22,584 nucleotides of DNA, taken from assembly GCA_018064565.1 (NCBI GenBank), contig JAGHVA010000206.1, positions 1 through 22,584 on the forward strand, given 5' to 3'. Position 1 is the first letter of the stretch. Each line of letters opens with the position of its first letter. This DNA is from Candidatus Colimorpha onthohippi. Lineage in GTDB: Bacteria > Bacteroidota > Bacteroidia > Bacteroidales > P3. Positions 16,664-22,584 of this stretch are shown here, one piece after another. Under the pieces are notes generated by a model. That model made no database searches, was not told the DNA's origin, and saw only the letters and a program-made list of their open reading frames with translations. Made by a program: the position numbers and the translations under genes.

Positions 16664-16688
16664 AGCGGCAGACAAGATGCCTGCCGCT
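16664..16688 (-). terminator. Intrinsic terminator of the FISUMP lipoprotein gene
   Basis: The perfect 8-base stem AGCGGCAG (16664-16671) / CTGCCGCT (16681-16688) encloses a 9-base loop. On the minus strand the stem is followed by a T-run (complement of the A-run at 16656-16663), which is the classic order for Rho-independent termination. It lies 21 bases beyond the stop of the minus-strand gene at 16710. On the plus strand the T content after the stem is weak, so it would serve the Ntn-hydrolase gene poorly. Confidence 0.85.
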
Positions 16689-16709
16689 CTATGTTTAGTT
16701 AGCAGTTTA

Positions 16710-17576
16710 TTATTCTGTAACGGGACGAATTGTTATTCCTAAACAACGACTGGGAAAATCGGGATAAGTCTGTGGATAAACAAAGGTTTTGCTGAAATGC
16801 AAAAAATAAGAATAGCCTTCTTCTTCTTCTTGACATAAAGTGCTCGACATATAATAAACTTCGTCTTTATATAATTCAGTACCAAAGGCTAATCCAGTAA
16901 TGGGAAGGAATATATGGACATCAGAAGTGGTGTAGCCAGTAGCCTCCGAAGCACCATTTCCTGAATAGTTTAATTTAGCTGCATCCCACTTCTCCCAAGA
17001 GTTTTCAAATTTTGCCTTGCCTTTGTCTTCATCGTTCTTTGCCTTATATACAATGTAACCAGCCTTGCCAGTGTTTTCATAATCGTCGGTCCAAATCCAT
17101 ACACAACCTGCTGCAAGAGCTATAAAGTCAGCTGACGTAGGGGTACGCCATTTTGCATTCTTTGCTGTTGCTGCATCAAAATCAGGCTTGAGAACCTTGG
17201 TAGTGATATCATAAGGCGGGTTACTCCACTCAACAAAACTTGAGTCGCCACAATATGATTGCATATCATAACCAGATTCTTTTCCTGTTTTCCAAATCGG
17301 AGTTTCTGGCCAGCCACCAGTGGTCGTGTAGTACGGTGACGTCTCACCCCAAGCAAAATAGTCACCACAATCCTCAGGATTGGTAGCACCGAGATTCTTC
17401 TCCGCCCAATAGAGAGGCTCTCCATCTTTGTTTGTTACACCTAAATCCACGAAACCATCCAAGGCCCCATCGGTAACGGTCTGAGTGGGTTCAGGTTCAG
17501 TTTCATCCTTTTTGCAGGATCCCAGCAGTCCGATTGTCAAGACCGCCAAGGAAATGATTGAAAAAATCTTTTTCAT
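16710..17576 (-). CDS. FISUMP-domain lipoprotein, probably surface-exposed
   Basis: A 288-residue lipoprotein with one copy of the domain known from Fibrobacter succinogenes major paralogous proteins, widespread in Bacteroidales. The signal peptide leads to lipidated Cys21 (IGLLGSC), followed by KKDETEPEP, a surface-export-like acidic sequence. The domain shows its usual blocks in order: FVDLGVTNKDGEPLYWAEKN and then LGATNPEDCGDYFAWGETS, KWRTPTSADFIALAAGCVWI, HIFLPITGLAFG, VYYMSSTL, and the ending RCLGITIRPVTE. The domain's molecular function is not established; it is usually found on exported proteins. The gene has its own predicted promoter (17625-17632) and a strong terminator, so it is probably a single-gene transcript. 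It runs convergent to the Ntn-hydrolase gene. Confidence 0.82.
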   Translation of the reverse strand: MKKIFSIISLAVLTIGLLGSCKKDETEPEPTQTVTDGALDGFVDLGVTNKDGEPLYWAEKNLGATNPEDCGDYFAWGETSPYYTTTGGWPETPIWKTGKESGYDMQSYCGDSSFVEWSNPPYDITTKVLKPDFDAATAKNAKWRTPTSADFIALAAGCVWIWTDDYENTGKAGYIVYKAKNDEDKGKAKFENSWEKWDAAKLNYSGNGASEATGYTTSDVHIFLPITGLAFGTELYKDEVYYMSSTLCQEEEEGYSYFLHFSKTFVYPQTYPDFPSRCLGITIRPVTE

Positions 17577-17624
17577 TTCTGTAATTATTGATAATTTGAT
17601 TTATTTTGCTTTGCAAACAAATTA

Positions 17625-17632
17625 CAAAGATA
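17625..17632 (-). promoter_or_regulatory. Putative -7 box of the FISUMP gene promoter (TATCTTTG)
   Basis: An exact TAnnTTTG match on the minus strand, 48 bases before the ATG at 17576, predicting a leader of about 40 bases. TTGAC lies further upstream on the same strand (17660-17656), but its spacing is about 5 bases too long for a normal -33 element. Confidence 0.5.
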
Positions 17633-17716
17633 TTATTTCCCTAAAGGGGGGAGATGTCAATGTAATAATTAAATCAGCATTGCAATCCAATAACTTTGCA
17701 AGTGAGTCCGAATATG

Positions 17717-18550
17717 TTACCTTAAGATATACTTCTTGCGCAACTCATCAAACAGAGGCTCTGTGTGATGTGCCTCAACCTCAAGACTAATGCTACGCAC
17801 TGCCAAGAAAGGCATAAGAACATCTTCTACTTGCTGCTCGGTGACATTTGAACCGAAATAGACTCTACGGAACACATCCCAACACTGCATCAAGGTCTTG
17901 TGGTCATTGTGGTGAATGTTCTCAACAAACTTATCCTCACTATGTGTTACAAAGTAATACATGCTGAGGTCGATATAAGGAGTTCCAGATGTAAACGAAC
18001 CAAGGTCGATAAAGAAATCACCATCGGGATTGCTGATTACATTGCCCGCATGCAAATCGCCATGGATGCAATAACGCTCGTTAGGCATTGAGAAGATATA
18101 ATTGGCCACCGTAGGCTTTTGACTTTCGGGGATATAGGTATTGAGCTTCAAGGCATCCAAATAGAACTGCTTGTAGTTGGGGATAATCGGATCAAGGCAT
18201 GGCGTGCCATGCATGAGCTTTGTCATATTGGCAAAACGAGTAATCACGTTCTCAAGCTGAGAGTGGTCGTCCGCAATAATTCGGTTGAACGACTTTTTGT
18301 TTTGAATACGCTGATAGATGATGCCTAACAATCCATCAGCAGTAACCAATTCAATTGCTTTGGGCGAGCGGATACCCATATCGTAAACTACCTGTGTACG
18401 CTGAAATTCAATTTCAACATTCGCCTCTGGATAGCCAGCATGAAACAACTTAAGCATCACATCGGGGTTGGTACGATGATTGTAACTGTCGCTGGTGGCA
18501 CCATCGCCAAACATCTCCCATTCTTGAAGATTAATTTTACGTGCTTCCAT
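17717..18550 (-). CDS. APH-fold small-molecule kinase (TIGR02172-like)
   Basis: A 277-residue cytoplasmic kinase of the aminoglycoside phosphotransferase/choline kinase fold. Visible parts are a nucleotide loop (GDGATSDSY, 15-23), Lys34 in VMLKLF, Glu47 on the following helix, the Brenner motif CIHGDLHAGNVI with catalytic Asp165 and Asn170, the metal-binding Asp182 in FFIDLGSF, and PYIDL at 191-195. All catalytic residues are present. The overall sequence resembles the Fibrobacter paralogous family TIGR02172 more than resistance enzymes, so an antibiotic-resistance role is not indicated. I use the ATG at 18550; a start at 18592 would add 14 hydrophobic residues unlike the family. It lies 215 bases downstream of the NRPS-like gene and has an upstream element nearly identical to that of the NRPS gene. 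The substrate is unknown. Confidence 0.82.
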   Translation of the reverse strand: MEARKINLQEWEMFGDGATSDSYNHRTNPDVMLKLFHAGYPEANVEIEFQRTQVVYDMGIRSPKAIELVTADGLLGIIYQRIQNKKSFNRIIADDHSQLENVITRFANMTKLMHGTPCLDPIIPNYKQFYLDALKLNTYIPESQKPTVANYIFSMPNERYCIHGDLHAGNVISNPDGDFFIDLGSFTSGTPYIDLSMYYFVTHSEDKFVENIHHNDHKTLMQCWDVFRRVYFGSNVTEQQVEDVLMPFLAVRSISLEVEAHHTEPLFDELRKKYILR

Positions 18551-18694
18551 TATACTAATAATTATCGGAGGATTAATAAACATAAGCAGCAAAACACATC
18601 ACCTCCATTTGCAATCATGCTACTATAGTAAACTATAAAAAAAACAATTAATTACAATATGTATTACCTATTCTCCACAAAATACTTTGACTGA

Positions 18695-18726
18695 CAAAGA
18701 TACATATTTTTTTGTAATACACTATA
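18695..18726 (-). promoter_or_regulatory. Shared promoter/operator element, copy 1 (upstream of the kinase gene)
   Basis: Read on the minus strand, this 32-base stretch contains TATAGTGTATTACAAAAAAA and ends in TATCTTTG, an exact Bacteroidetes -7 box (18702-18695). A nearly identical stretch stands before the NRPS gene at 21780-21810. It holds the odd palindrome TGTATTACA. The predicted leader to the kinase ATG at 18550 is about 138 bases. A partial reverse-oriented copy of TGTATTAC lies at 18660-18667. The rest of the 215-base gap is AT-rich, with no gene seen. Confidence 0.6.
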
Positions 18727-18765
18727 CTATTGATATGCAGACAAAAAAATAATGACGTAACACTT

Positions 18766-21651
18766 CTATTCCTTCTGGCTGATATAATCTCTAACTACAT
18801 CCCCATCGCCAGAAATCAGTCTTTTAAGCGCATCTATCATATTGTAACACAAAAGTTTCATATCATCATTATTGACATAGAAGGTATTGTAGTCAGGACA
18901 TATGCAAAGATAACCTTTATTATTAAAAAAACGAATCACATTCTGTTGCGTAGGCTTATCGCCATTGGCATATTGCGGCTCATAAATAGGATCAATGCTC
19001 TTGATTCCTCTTCCGAACAGTTCCTTAACATTGGCAATATCCACCAAATCATCCAGATACCAAGGGGTTGAATTCTTGAAGGCTTCATAATACTTAGGAA
19101 ACATATGAGACATTGCCCTAATTACATCTTGTTCCACCGCCCGAACCAATTCGTCGGCAGTTTCAATCCCAGAAAGATGTATTCCCAAGCACATAAAGCA
19201 GAAACGGACACCTGCATGATTTTCAAAACCTGCCCGCCTTCCATAAAGAAACGATGTCAACACATCATTGGATTGTGTAAGCTTTGCCGCAGCAAGGATA
19301 TATGACGCATATAGTAGCGAAGATCTGGACCAACCATGTTCAGCCAGACAACAATTCAAGTCCTTAAGGCGTACCCCTGTATTGACAGTATATTTCATGT
19401 AACAATTTTCACCCGTACCTCTTTCGAGCATTACGCCCCACTCGGTGCTGTCAAAATACTTTTTCAAAAATGCAAGATTTTCTCGGAGTTCCGCTTTCGT
19501 ATGGGCAGACTTTTCGTCGGCAATCCAAGCAAAGAAATTGTTGCTACCGGGTTTCTGCCCACAGAAAAGTTTGAATATATCTTCTCCTATATGCACCAAG
19601 CCTTCAGCATCAGTAAATGCGTGATGGATATCGAACAATAGGTATTTGTGAAATCCAGCACATATAAGCCGAATACGATATGGCAACTCATCAATTAGCC
19701 GGAATGGTCGTACAAATGTTCTTATAACCTCTTTGGCTTCAGCGACAGACATCCTTTCAACAACCACTTCTTTTACAAGCTCTGGATGATACCGATAGCA
19801 CACCCTACCATCGGAATCTCTGGTAATGTCGGTCTGGAATGTTGACGAAGATGATATATACGTATTTATTGCACGGCAAAGCCTTTTCATGTCAACATAC
19901 CATGGCAATTGTAAGATTTGTGGCAGATTCAATACTATATTGCCTGATACAAGTTGATCCTCAATCATGTCGATTGGGGTGACGCTGATATCATCAAAGT
20001 TTTGTAGCGAACGTCGTCCTTGCATTTCCTTCTCTTCCTCGGTAAGCGTACTTTTTTGTGTTGACTCAAGATATACGCTTATGATGTCCCCAATTTTCCT
20101 TGCTCTATAGATATGCTCCGCATCAAAGCCTTTGAGTTCAAGTTTCGAAATTATGTTCAAGATATTGATGCTCGAACCTCCGATGGAGAAGAAATCGTCA
20201 TTCAAGCCGACCTTTTCCAAACCGAGCTCGTCTGCAACTACTTTACAAAACCGTTTTTCAAAGTCTGTCTGCGGATCCACATATTCTACCAACGCAGTTT
20301 TTGGTGCAGGCAAACGCTTGCGGTCCAGCTTCCCAATAGCTGTACGTGGCAGGCTGTCAAGTCTAACAAAATGCGATGGGATCATATAATCAGGCAGCAC
20401 CTGCCTCATCTTTCCAACAAGATTGTTAACGTCAATTTCCTTGTCGGACACATAATACAAAGCAAGCGACATTCCATCACCCTCAACACCCCTCACGGCA
20501 CATTCCAATCCAGATAGTTCCTTTGCAACCGCCTCAATCTCGGCTGGTTCTACCCTATTGCCGTTCACCTTGACCATATCGTCCTTCCTCCCTACAAGTA
20601 CAAAATTGCCGTCAGCATCAAGTTTGGCCAAATCCCCAGTCATGAGGTATCCATCCCTATCTCTCCCTTGCCCGCCTACATATCCGCGTAGCCAAGGGGC
20701 ACGACAAAGAATCTCCCCTTCTTCAGAAAGTTTTACCTCAATGTCTGGATTAGGTCTTCCTATGGGGCAGAGCGGCTCAAGTTTGTCTATGAGGTGTTTG
20801 CATATCACAAAACCAGTCTCGCTCATCACATACAAGTTGTATAATTTTCGTCCTGGAAGGTATATCCCTCCAACTACATCAGACCCTGTATAAATTGTAG
20901 TCAGTGTTTCTGGAAGTTCCTGACCAAAAAGGCGCACCACTACAGGTGGAAGAAATGCCGTATCTATGTGGTTGTCTGAAAGGTGCGAAATAAGCGCATG
21001 TTTATTCTTGAGGATAGCAATCGGCGGTATGAACAGGTGGGCACCACTATAGAAAAACATGTTTACCACAAGCGTGGTAACAACAAAATTCAATGGGCAG
21101 AGCAGTGAAAAACAAGTATTGCGGTTTGCAGCGTTGACACCATCGTATTCCATCGACTTACAACTATGCAGCAGATTTCCACGTTCGTGTATGACACCTT
21201 TTGGCGTTCCTGTAGTGCCTGATGTATATACCAAGTATGCAGGAGTGTGGTCGTCCACCCGATCGTATCCAAGTTTGTATGTTTCATTGGCAATGATATC
21301 CTCATACAAGCTGTCGTCAATCACACATACAGCCGAACTGTCCAAACGTATGTATTCTATCCGCTCTGGCGGCATAGTGGGTTCCACAAGTACATAGGCA
21401 AAACCCCTCTTGAGTATGCCCATCATTGCCACAATGTCCCTTACGCCTCTGGAGGTACGTACCAGTACGGTGCTACCGCTCTCGGCATCGATAGATAACA
21501 ATCTCGAATATACTTTCCCTGACAATTCTTCTACCTGCGCAAAAGTAAGATTTTCGTTGCTGTCGGTAAGTGCCACCGAATTTGGAATCTCATCCAGATG
21601 ACGCTGCCAGACTGAAAACCATTGATCCGTATAAGAATTGATATGGCTCAT
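18766..21651 (-). CDS. NRPS-like enzyme: adenylation - carrier - condensation (A-T-C)
   Basis: A 961-residue single-module synthetase. The adenylation domain (about 10-450) shows YTSGTTGTPKG at 142-152, NLYVMSETG at 272-280, YLMTGDL near 335-341, GRKDDMVKVNGNRVEPAEIE at 354-373 and Lys441 in PRTAIGKLDRKRL. The carrier domain (about 455-530) has DDFFSIGGSSINIL with phosphopantetheine Ser494. The C-terminal condensation domain (about 555-950) has FVRPFRLIDELPYR, HHAFTDA with His676, His677 and Asp681, and YGRRAG near 803-808; the usual Gly after Asp is Ala682. In the A4 region, PLNFVVTTLVV shows Val190 where amino-acid-activating domains usually carry Asp (GrsA Asp235). Asn188-Phe189 lines up with the Asn-Tyr pair of aryl-acid enzymes such as EntE/DhbE, so the substrate may lack an alpha-amino group. 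No thioesterase, reductase or PPTase is adjacent. The product is unknown. Confidence 0.9.
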   Translation of the reverse strand: MSHINSYTDQWFSVWQRHLDEIPNSVALTDSNENLTFAQVEELSGKVYSRLLSIDAESGSTVLVRTSRGVRDIVAMMGILKRGFAYVLVEPTMPPERIEYIRLDSSAVCVIDDSLYEDIIANETYKLGYDRVDDHTPAYLVYTSGTTGTPKGVIHERGNLLHSCKSMEYDGVNAANRNTCFSLLCPLNFVVTTLVVNMFFYSGAHLFIPPIAILKNKHALISHLSDNHIDTAFLPPVVVRLFGQELPETLTTIYTGSDVVGGIYLPGRKLYNLYVMSETGFVICKHLIDKLEPLCPIGRPNPDIEVKLSEEGEILCRAPWLRGYVGGQGRDRDGYLMTGDLAKLDADGNFVLVGRKDDMVKVNGNRVEPAEIEAVAKELSGLECAVRGVEGDGMSLALYYVSDKEIDVNNLVGKMRQVLPDYMIPSHFVRLDSLPRTAIGKLDRKRLPAPKTALVEYVDPQTDFEKRFCKVVADELGLEKVGLNDDFFSIGGSSINILNIISKLELKGFDAEHIYRARKIGDIISVYLESTQKSTLTEEEKEMQGRRSLQNFDDISVTPIDMIEDQLVSGNIVLNLPQILQLPWYVDMKRLCRAINTYISSSSTFQTDITRDSDGRVCYRYHPELVKEVVVERMSVAEAKEVIRTFVRPFRLIDELPYRIRLICAGFHKYLLFDIHHAFTDAEGLVHIGEDIFKLFCGQKPGSNNFFAWIADEKSAHTKAELRENLAFLKKYFDSTEWGVMLERGTGENCYMKYTVNTGVRLKDLNCCLAEHGWSRSSLLYASYILAAAKLTQSNDVLTSFLYGRRAGFENHAGVRFCFMCLGIHLSGIETADELVRAVEQDVIRAMSHMFPKYYEAFKNSTPWYLDDLVDIANVKELFGRGIKSIDPIYEPQYANGDKPTQQNVIRFFNNKGYLCICPDYNTFYVNNDDMKLLCYNMIDALKRLISGDGDVVRDYISQKE

Positions 21652-21707
21652 AATGTCTCTAACGATAATAATTCAAATAATGATTTGCCGTAAAAAGTAA
21701 TTTATCC

Positions 21708-21735
21708 AAAAAAAAATCACTGACGTTCAATCAGT
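21708..21735 (-). terminator. Possible attenuator hairpin in the NRPS leader
   Basis: On the minus strand the 5-base stem ACTGA/TCAGT (21735-21731 with 21723-21719, 7-base loop) is followed after GA by about nine to ten T residues. It lies between the predicted transcription start(s) and the ATG at 21651, so it could stop transcription early. The stem is short and may be chance; no leader peptide or competing antiterminator stem was firmly identified. Confidence 0.35.
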
Positions 21736-21779
21736 TATATGGCAAAATAGTATTAAATCGACTTTGGGCGTAGTTTACT

Positions 21780-21810
21780 CAAATGTGTATTTTTTTTGTA
21801 ATACACCATA
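21780..21810 (-). promoter_or_regulatory. Shared promoter/operator element, copy 2 (upstream of the NRPS gene)
   Basis: Minus-strand sequence TATGGTGTATTACAAAAAAA is followed by ATACACATTTG. It aligns over its whole length with copy 1 at 18695-18726, with a few substitutions and one net base of length difference. The part ending CACATTTG corresponds to the exact -7 box of copy 1 and matches TAnnTTTG except at its first base. The arms GTGTAT (21785-21790 on plus) and ATACAC (21801-21806) form a perfect 6-base inverted repeat around a 10-base T/A spacer, as an operator might. The leader to the ATG would be about 120 bases. Confidence 0.55.
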
Positions 21811-21811
21811 T

Positions 21812-21819
21812 CAAAGGTA
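21812..21819 (-). promoter_or_regulatory. Alternative -7 box for the NRPS gene (TACCTTTG)
   Basis: An exact TAnnTTTG match on the minus strand. If used, transcription would begin about 7 bases downstream, inside the inverted repeat GTGTAT/ATACAC of the shared element, with a leader of about 150 bases. Whether this box or the one in the shared element drives the gene cannot be decided from sequence. Confidence 0.4.
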
Positions 21820-21830
21820 TTCAAACGAAA

Positions 21831-21870
21831 AATAAAGGCTGAACCCATCGTAATAGTCTCAGCCTTTATT
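21831..21870 (-). terminator. Strong hairpin terminator after the LacI-family gene
   Basis: The perfect 12-base stem AATAAAGGCTGA (21831-21842) / TCAGCCTTTATT (21859-21870) encloses a 16-base loop and lies 31 bases past the stop of the minus-strand LacI-type gene. On the minus strand the stem is followed by TTTCGTTTG; the Ts of the stem itself add to the U-rich end. It separates the regulator gene from the NRPS promoter. Confidence 0.75.
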
Positions 21871-21901
21871 GCGTTTTTACACAACCAATTCGCACTTAAT
21901 G

Positions 21902-22584
21902 TTATTCTGGTCTTGTACTTTTATACACCAAACTTGGGATATAAACAACCTTTGATTCTGGCTCGGTAAAGAAAGCCTCCATTGCCTTTTCACCAAGCAT
22001 AACTGGTTGCTGGCTTAGACGAGCTCTAAATATGCCAATATTCTGACGAACCAACTCATTCTCATCAAACACAAAAAGCGTATATCGCTCCGCAATATTG
22101 TCGAAAACATTAGGTGTGAGCGTACTTGCATTCAAAATCATCACACCATTTATGTAGTTGTTAGCGCGCAAATAGCTACAAATTGTATCAGCAGGATCTC
22201 CTTCAGAAAGATTGATGGCAATGCCATGGAAATCAAGTCCTGCCTTTGCTTGCATTCCCTGATAACGAATTTTTGATGCTGGAGTGGTGTTCTGGCCAAC
22301 AATAAGTGTGTTTTCTACATCACAATAATCGGTCATTATACGAAACATTGTGTCCACATCATGAACCCAATTGGTATGAACCTCCGCACGGCAGACACCT
22401 TGCAACTCTGCATTCTGCATCGGAGAATCCATCGCAATCACAGGAATACCCGCTTGAGCCAGCGAGAGTGCTGCATTTTCTACATCGGGACTGAACGGCA
22501 CAAAAAGCAACCCTTTTACAGAATTGCGATTGCAGTTGTTGATGGCAGTTATGATTGTGCGCGTATCTGTGTCGCATATTTGAT
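21902..22584 (-). CDS. LacI-family transcriptional regulator, C-terminal effector domain (cut by window edge)
   Basis: The minus-strand frame is open from the window edge to the stop at 21902, giving 227 codons. It shows a periplasmic-binding-protein-like ligand domain: SVKGLLFVPFSPDVENAALS and then LAQAGIPVIAMDSPM near the left part, TLIVGQNTTPASKIRYQGMQ in the middle, and a LacI-like ending QPVMLGEKAMEAFF, then SLVYKSTRPE. The STRP-type ending is typical of LacI regulators, which usually sense sugars or nucleosides. The N-terminal helix-turn-helix would lie beyond the window, so a sugar-binding transporter protein remains an alternative. A strong terminator follows it, so it is not obviously in the same transcript as the NRPS gene, but it could regulate it in trans. 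Confidence 0.75.
   Translation of the reverse strand, partial: QICDTDTRTIITAINNCNRNSVKGLLFVPFSPDVENAALSLAQAGIPVIAMDSPMQNAELQGVCRAEVHTNWVHDVDTMFRIMTDYCDVENTLIVGQNTTPASKIRYQGMQAKAGLDFHGIAINLSEGDPADTICSYLRANNYINGVMILNASTLTPNVFDNIAERYTLFVFDENELVRQNIGIFRARLSQQPVMLGEKAMEAFFTEPESKVVYIPSLVYKSTRPE

Noticed and set aside
17636..17652. Small CCC-TAAA-GGG inverted repeat
   Set aside because: The stem is only three to four bases with a short loop, in a promoter region; too weak to call a terminator or operator.
17691..17698. Exact TAACTTTG box on the plus strand
   Set aside because: It points into the 3' end of a minus-strand gene and no plus-strand gene follows, so it is most likely chance, although an antisense transcript cannot be excluded.
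17717..18550. Aminoglycoside-resistance gene
   Set aside because: The APH fold and Brenner motif are shared by many metabolic kinases, and the sequence is closer in feel to TIGR02172-type proteins; nothing indicates resistance.
18551..18592. Longer kinase start at 18592 adding 14 hydrophobic residues
   Set aside because: The family starts near MEARKINLQE; the extension looks like chance AT-rich coding and resembles no signal peptide needed by a cytoplasmic kinase.
1..22584. Mobile elements, CRISPR arrays, tRNA or rRNA genes
   Set aside because: No transposase-like protein, terminal inverted repeats, regularly spaced repeats with unique spacers, or cloverleaf sequences were seen.

Overview
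The window reads as chromosomal DNA of a member of the Bacteroidales, probably Bacteroidaceae/Prevotellaceae-like. Several signs point this way: promoters of the Bacteroidetes type (-7 box TAnnTTTG) sit in front of several genes; Shine-Dalgarno sequences are scarce; there are many Cys-anchored lipoproteins and outer-membrane barrels of Bacteroidetes families (Porin_10, DUF5723, FISUMP); and the ATP synthase beta subunit carries the Bacteroidetes-type insertion. No tRNA, rRNA, CRISPR, insertion sequence or phage gene was seen. No gene-free stretch exceeds 300 bases; the longest are about 250, 215 and 210 bases and are described under their elements.

Left block (1-4064, minus strand). A tight run is read panD -> LPG-synthase/flippase-like membrane protein -> Porin_10 outer-membrane protein -> pta (cut by the window edge). 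panD and the membrane gene share an ATGA overlap, and the next gap is 3 bases. A divergent promoter region (4065-4229) separates this run from the plus-strand genes.

Middle block (4230-16498, plus strand). It contains a NUDIX hydrolase and dprA; atpD-atpC with none of the other ATP synthase genes next to them; an MtaD/TRZ-ATZ-type amidohydrolase; an orphan oligopeptide-type solute-binding lipoprotein with a TTG start; an unrecognised 449-residue lipoprotein paired with a DUF5723 outer-membrane barrel whose C-terminal tail holds three 60-base tandem repeats; the ribosome-assembly GTPase der; and a lipoprotein of the Cys-type Ntn-hydrolase (choloylglycine hydrolase/NAAA) superfamily.

Right block (16664-22584, minus strand). 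It contains a FISUMP-type lipoprotein with its own intrinsic terminator, an APH-fold small-molecule kinase (TIGR02172-like), a stand-alone three-domain NRPS-like enzyme (adenylation - carrier - condensation, 961 residues), and the C-terminal part of a LacI-family regulator.

The most novel part is the NRPS/kinase pair. The two genes lie in tandem, and each is preceded by a nearly identical element of about 31 bases (18695-18726 and 21780-21810) containing GTGTATTACAAAAAAA. This suggests they are co-regulated. The adenylation domain appears to lack the Asp that holds the alpha-amino group of amino acids, so it may activate another kind of acid. The carrier-then-condensation order suggests the acid is passed to a free acceptor, and the kinase could act on the substrate or product. 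Three of the four lipoproteins have Asp/Glu/Lys-rich residues right after the lipidated Cys, as in Bacteroidetes surface-export signals; the solute-binding protein, which should stay periplasmic, does not.
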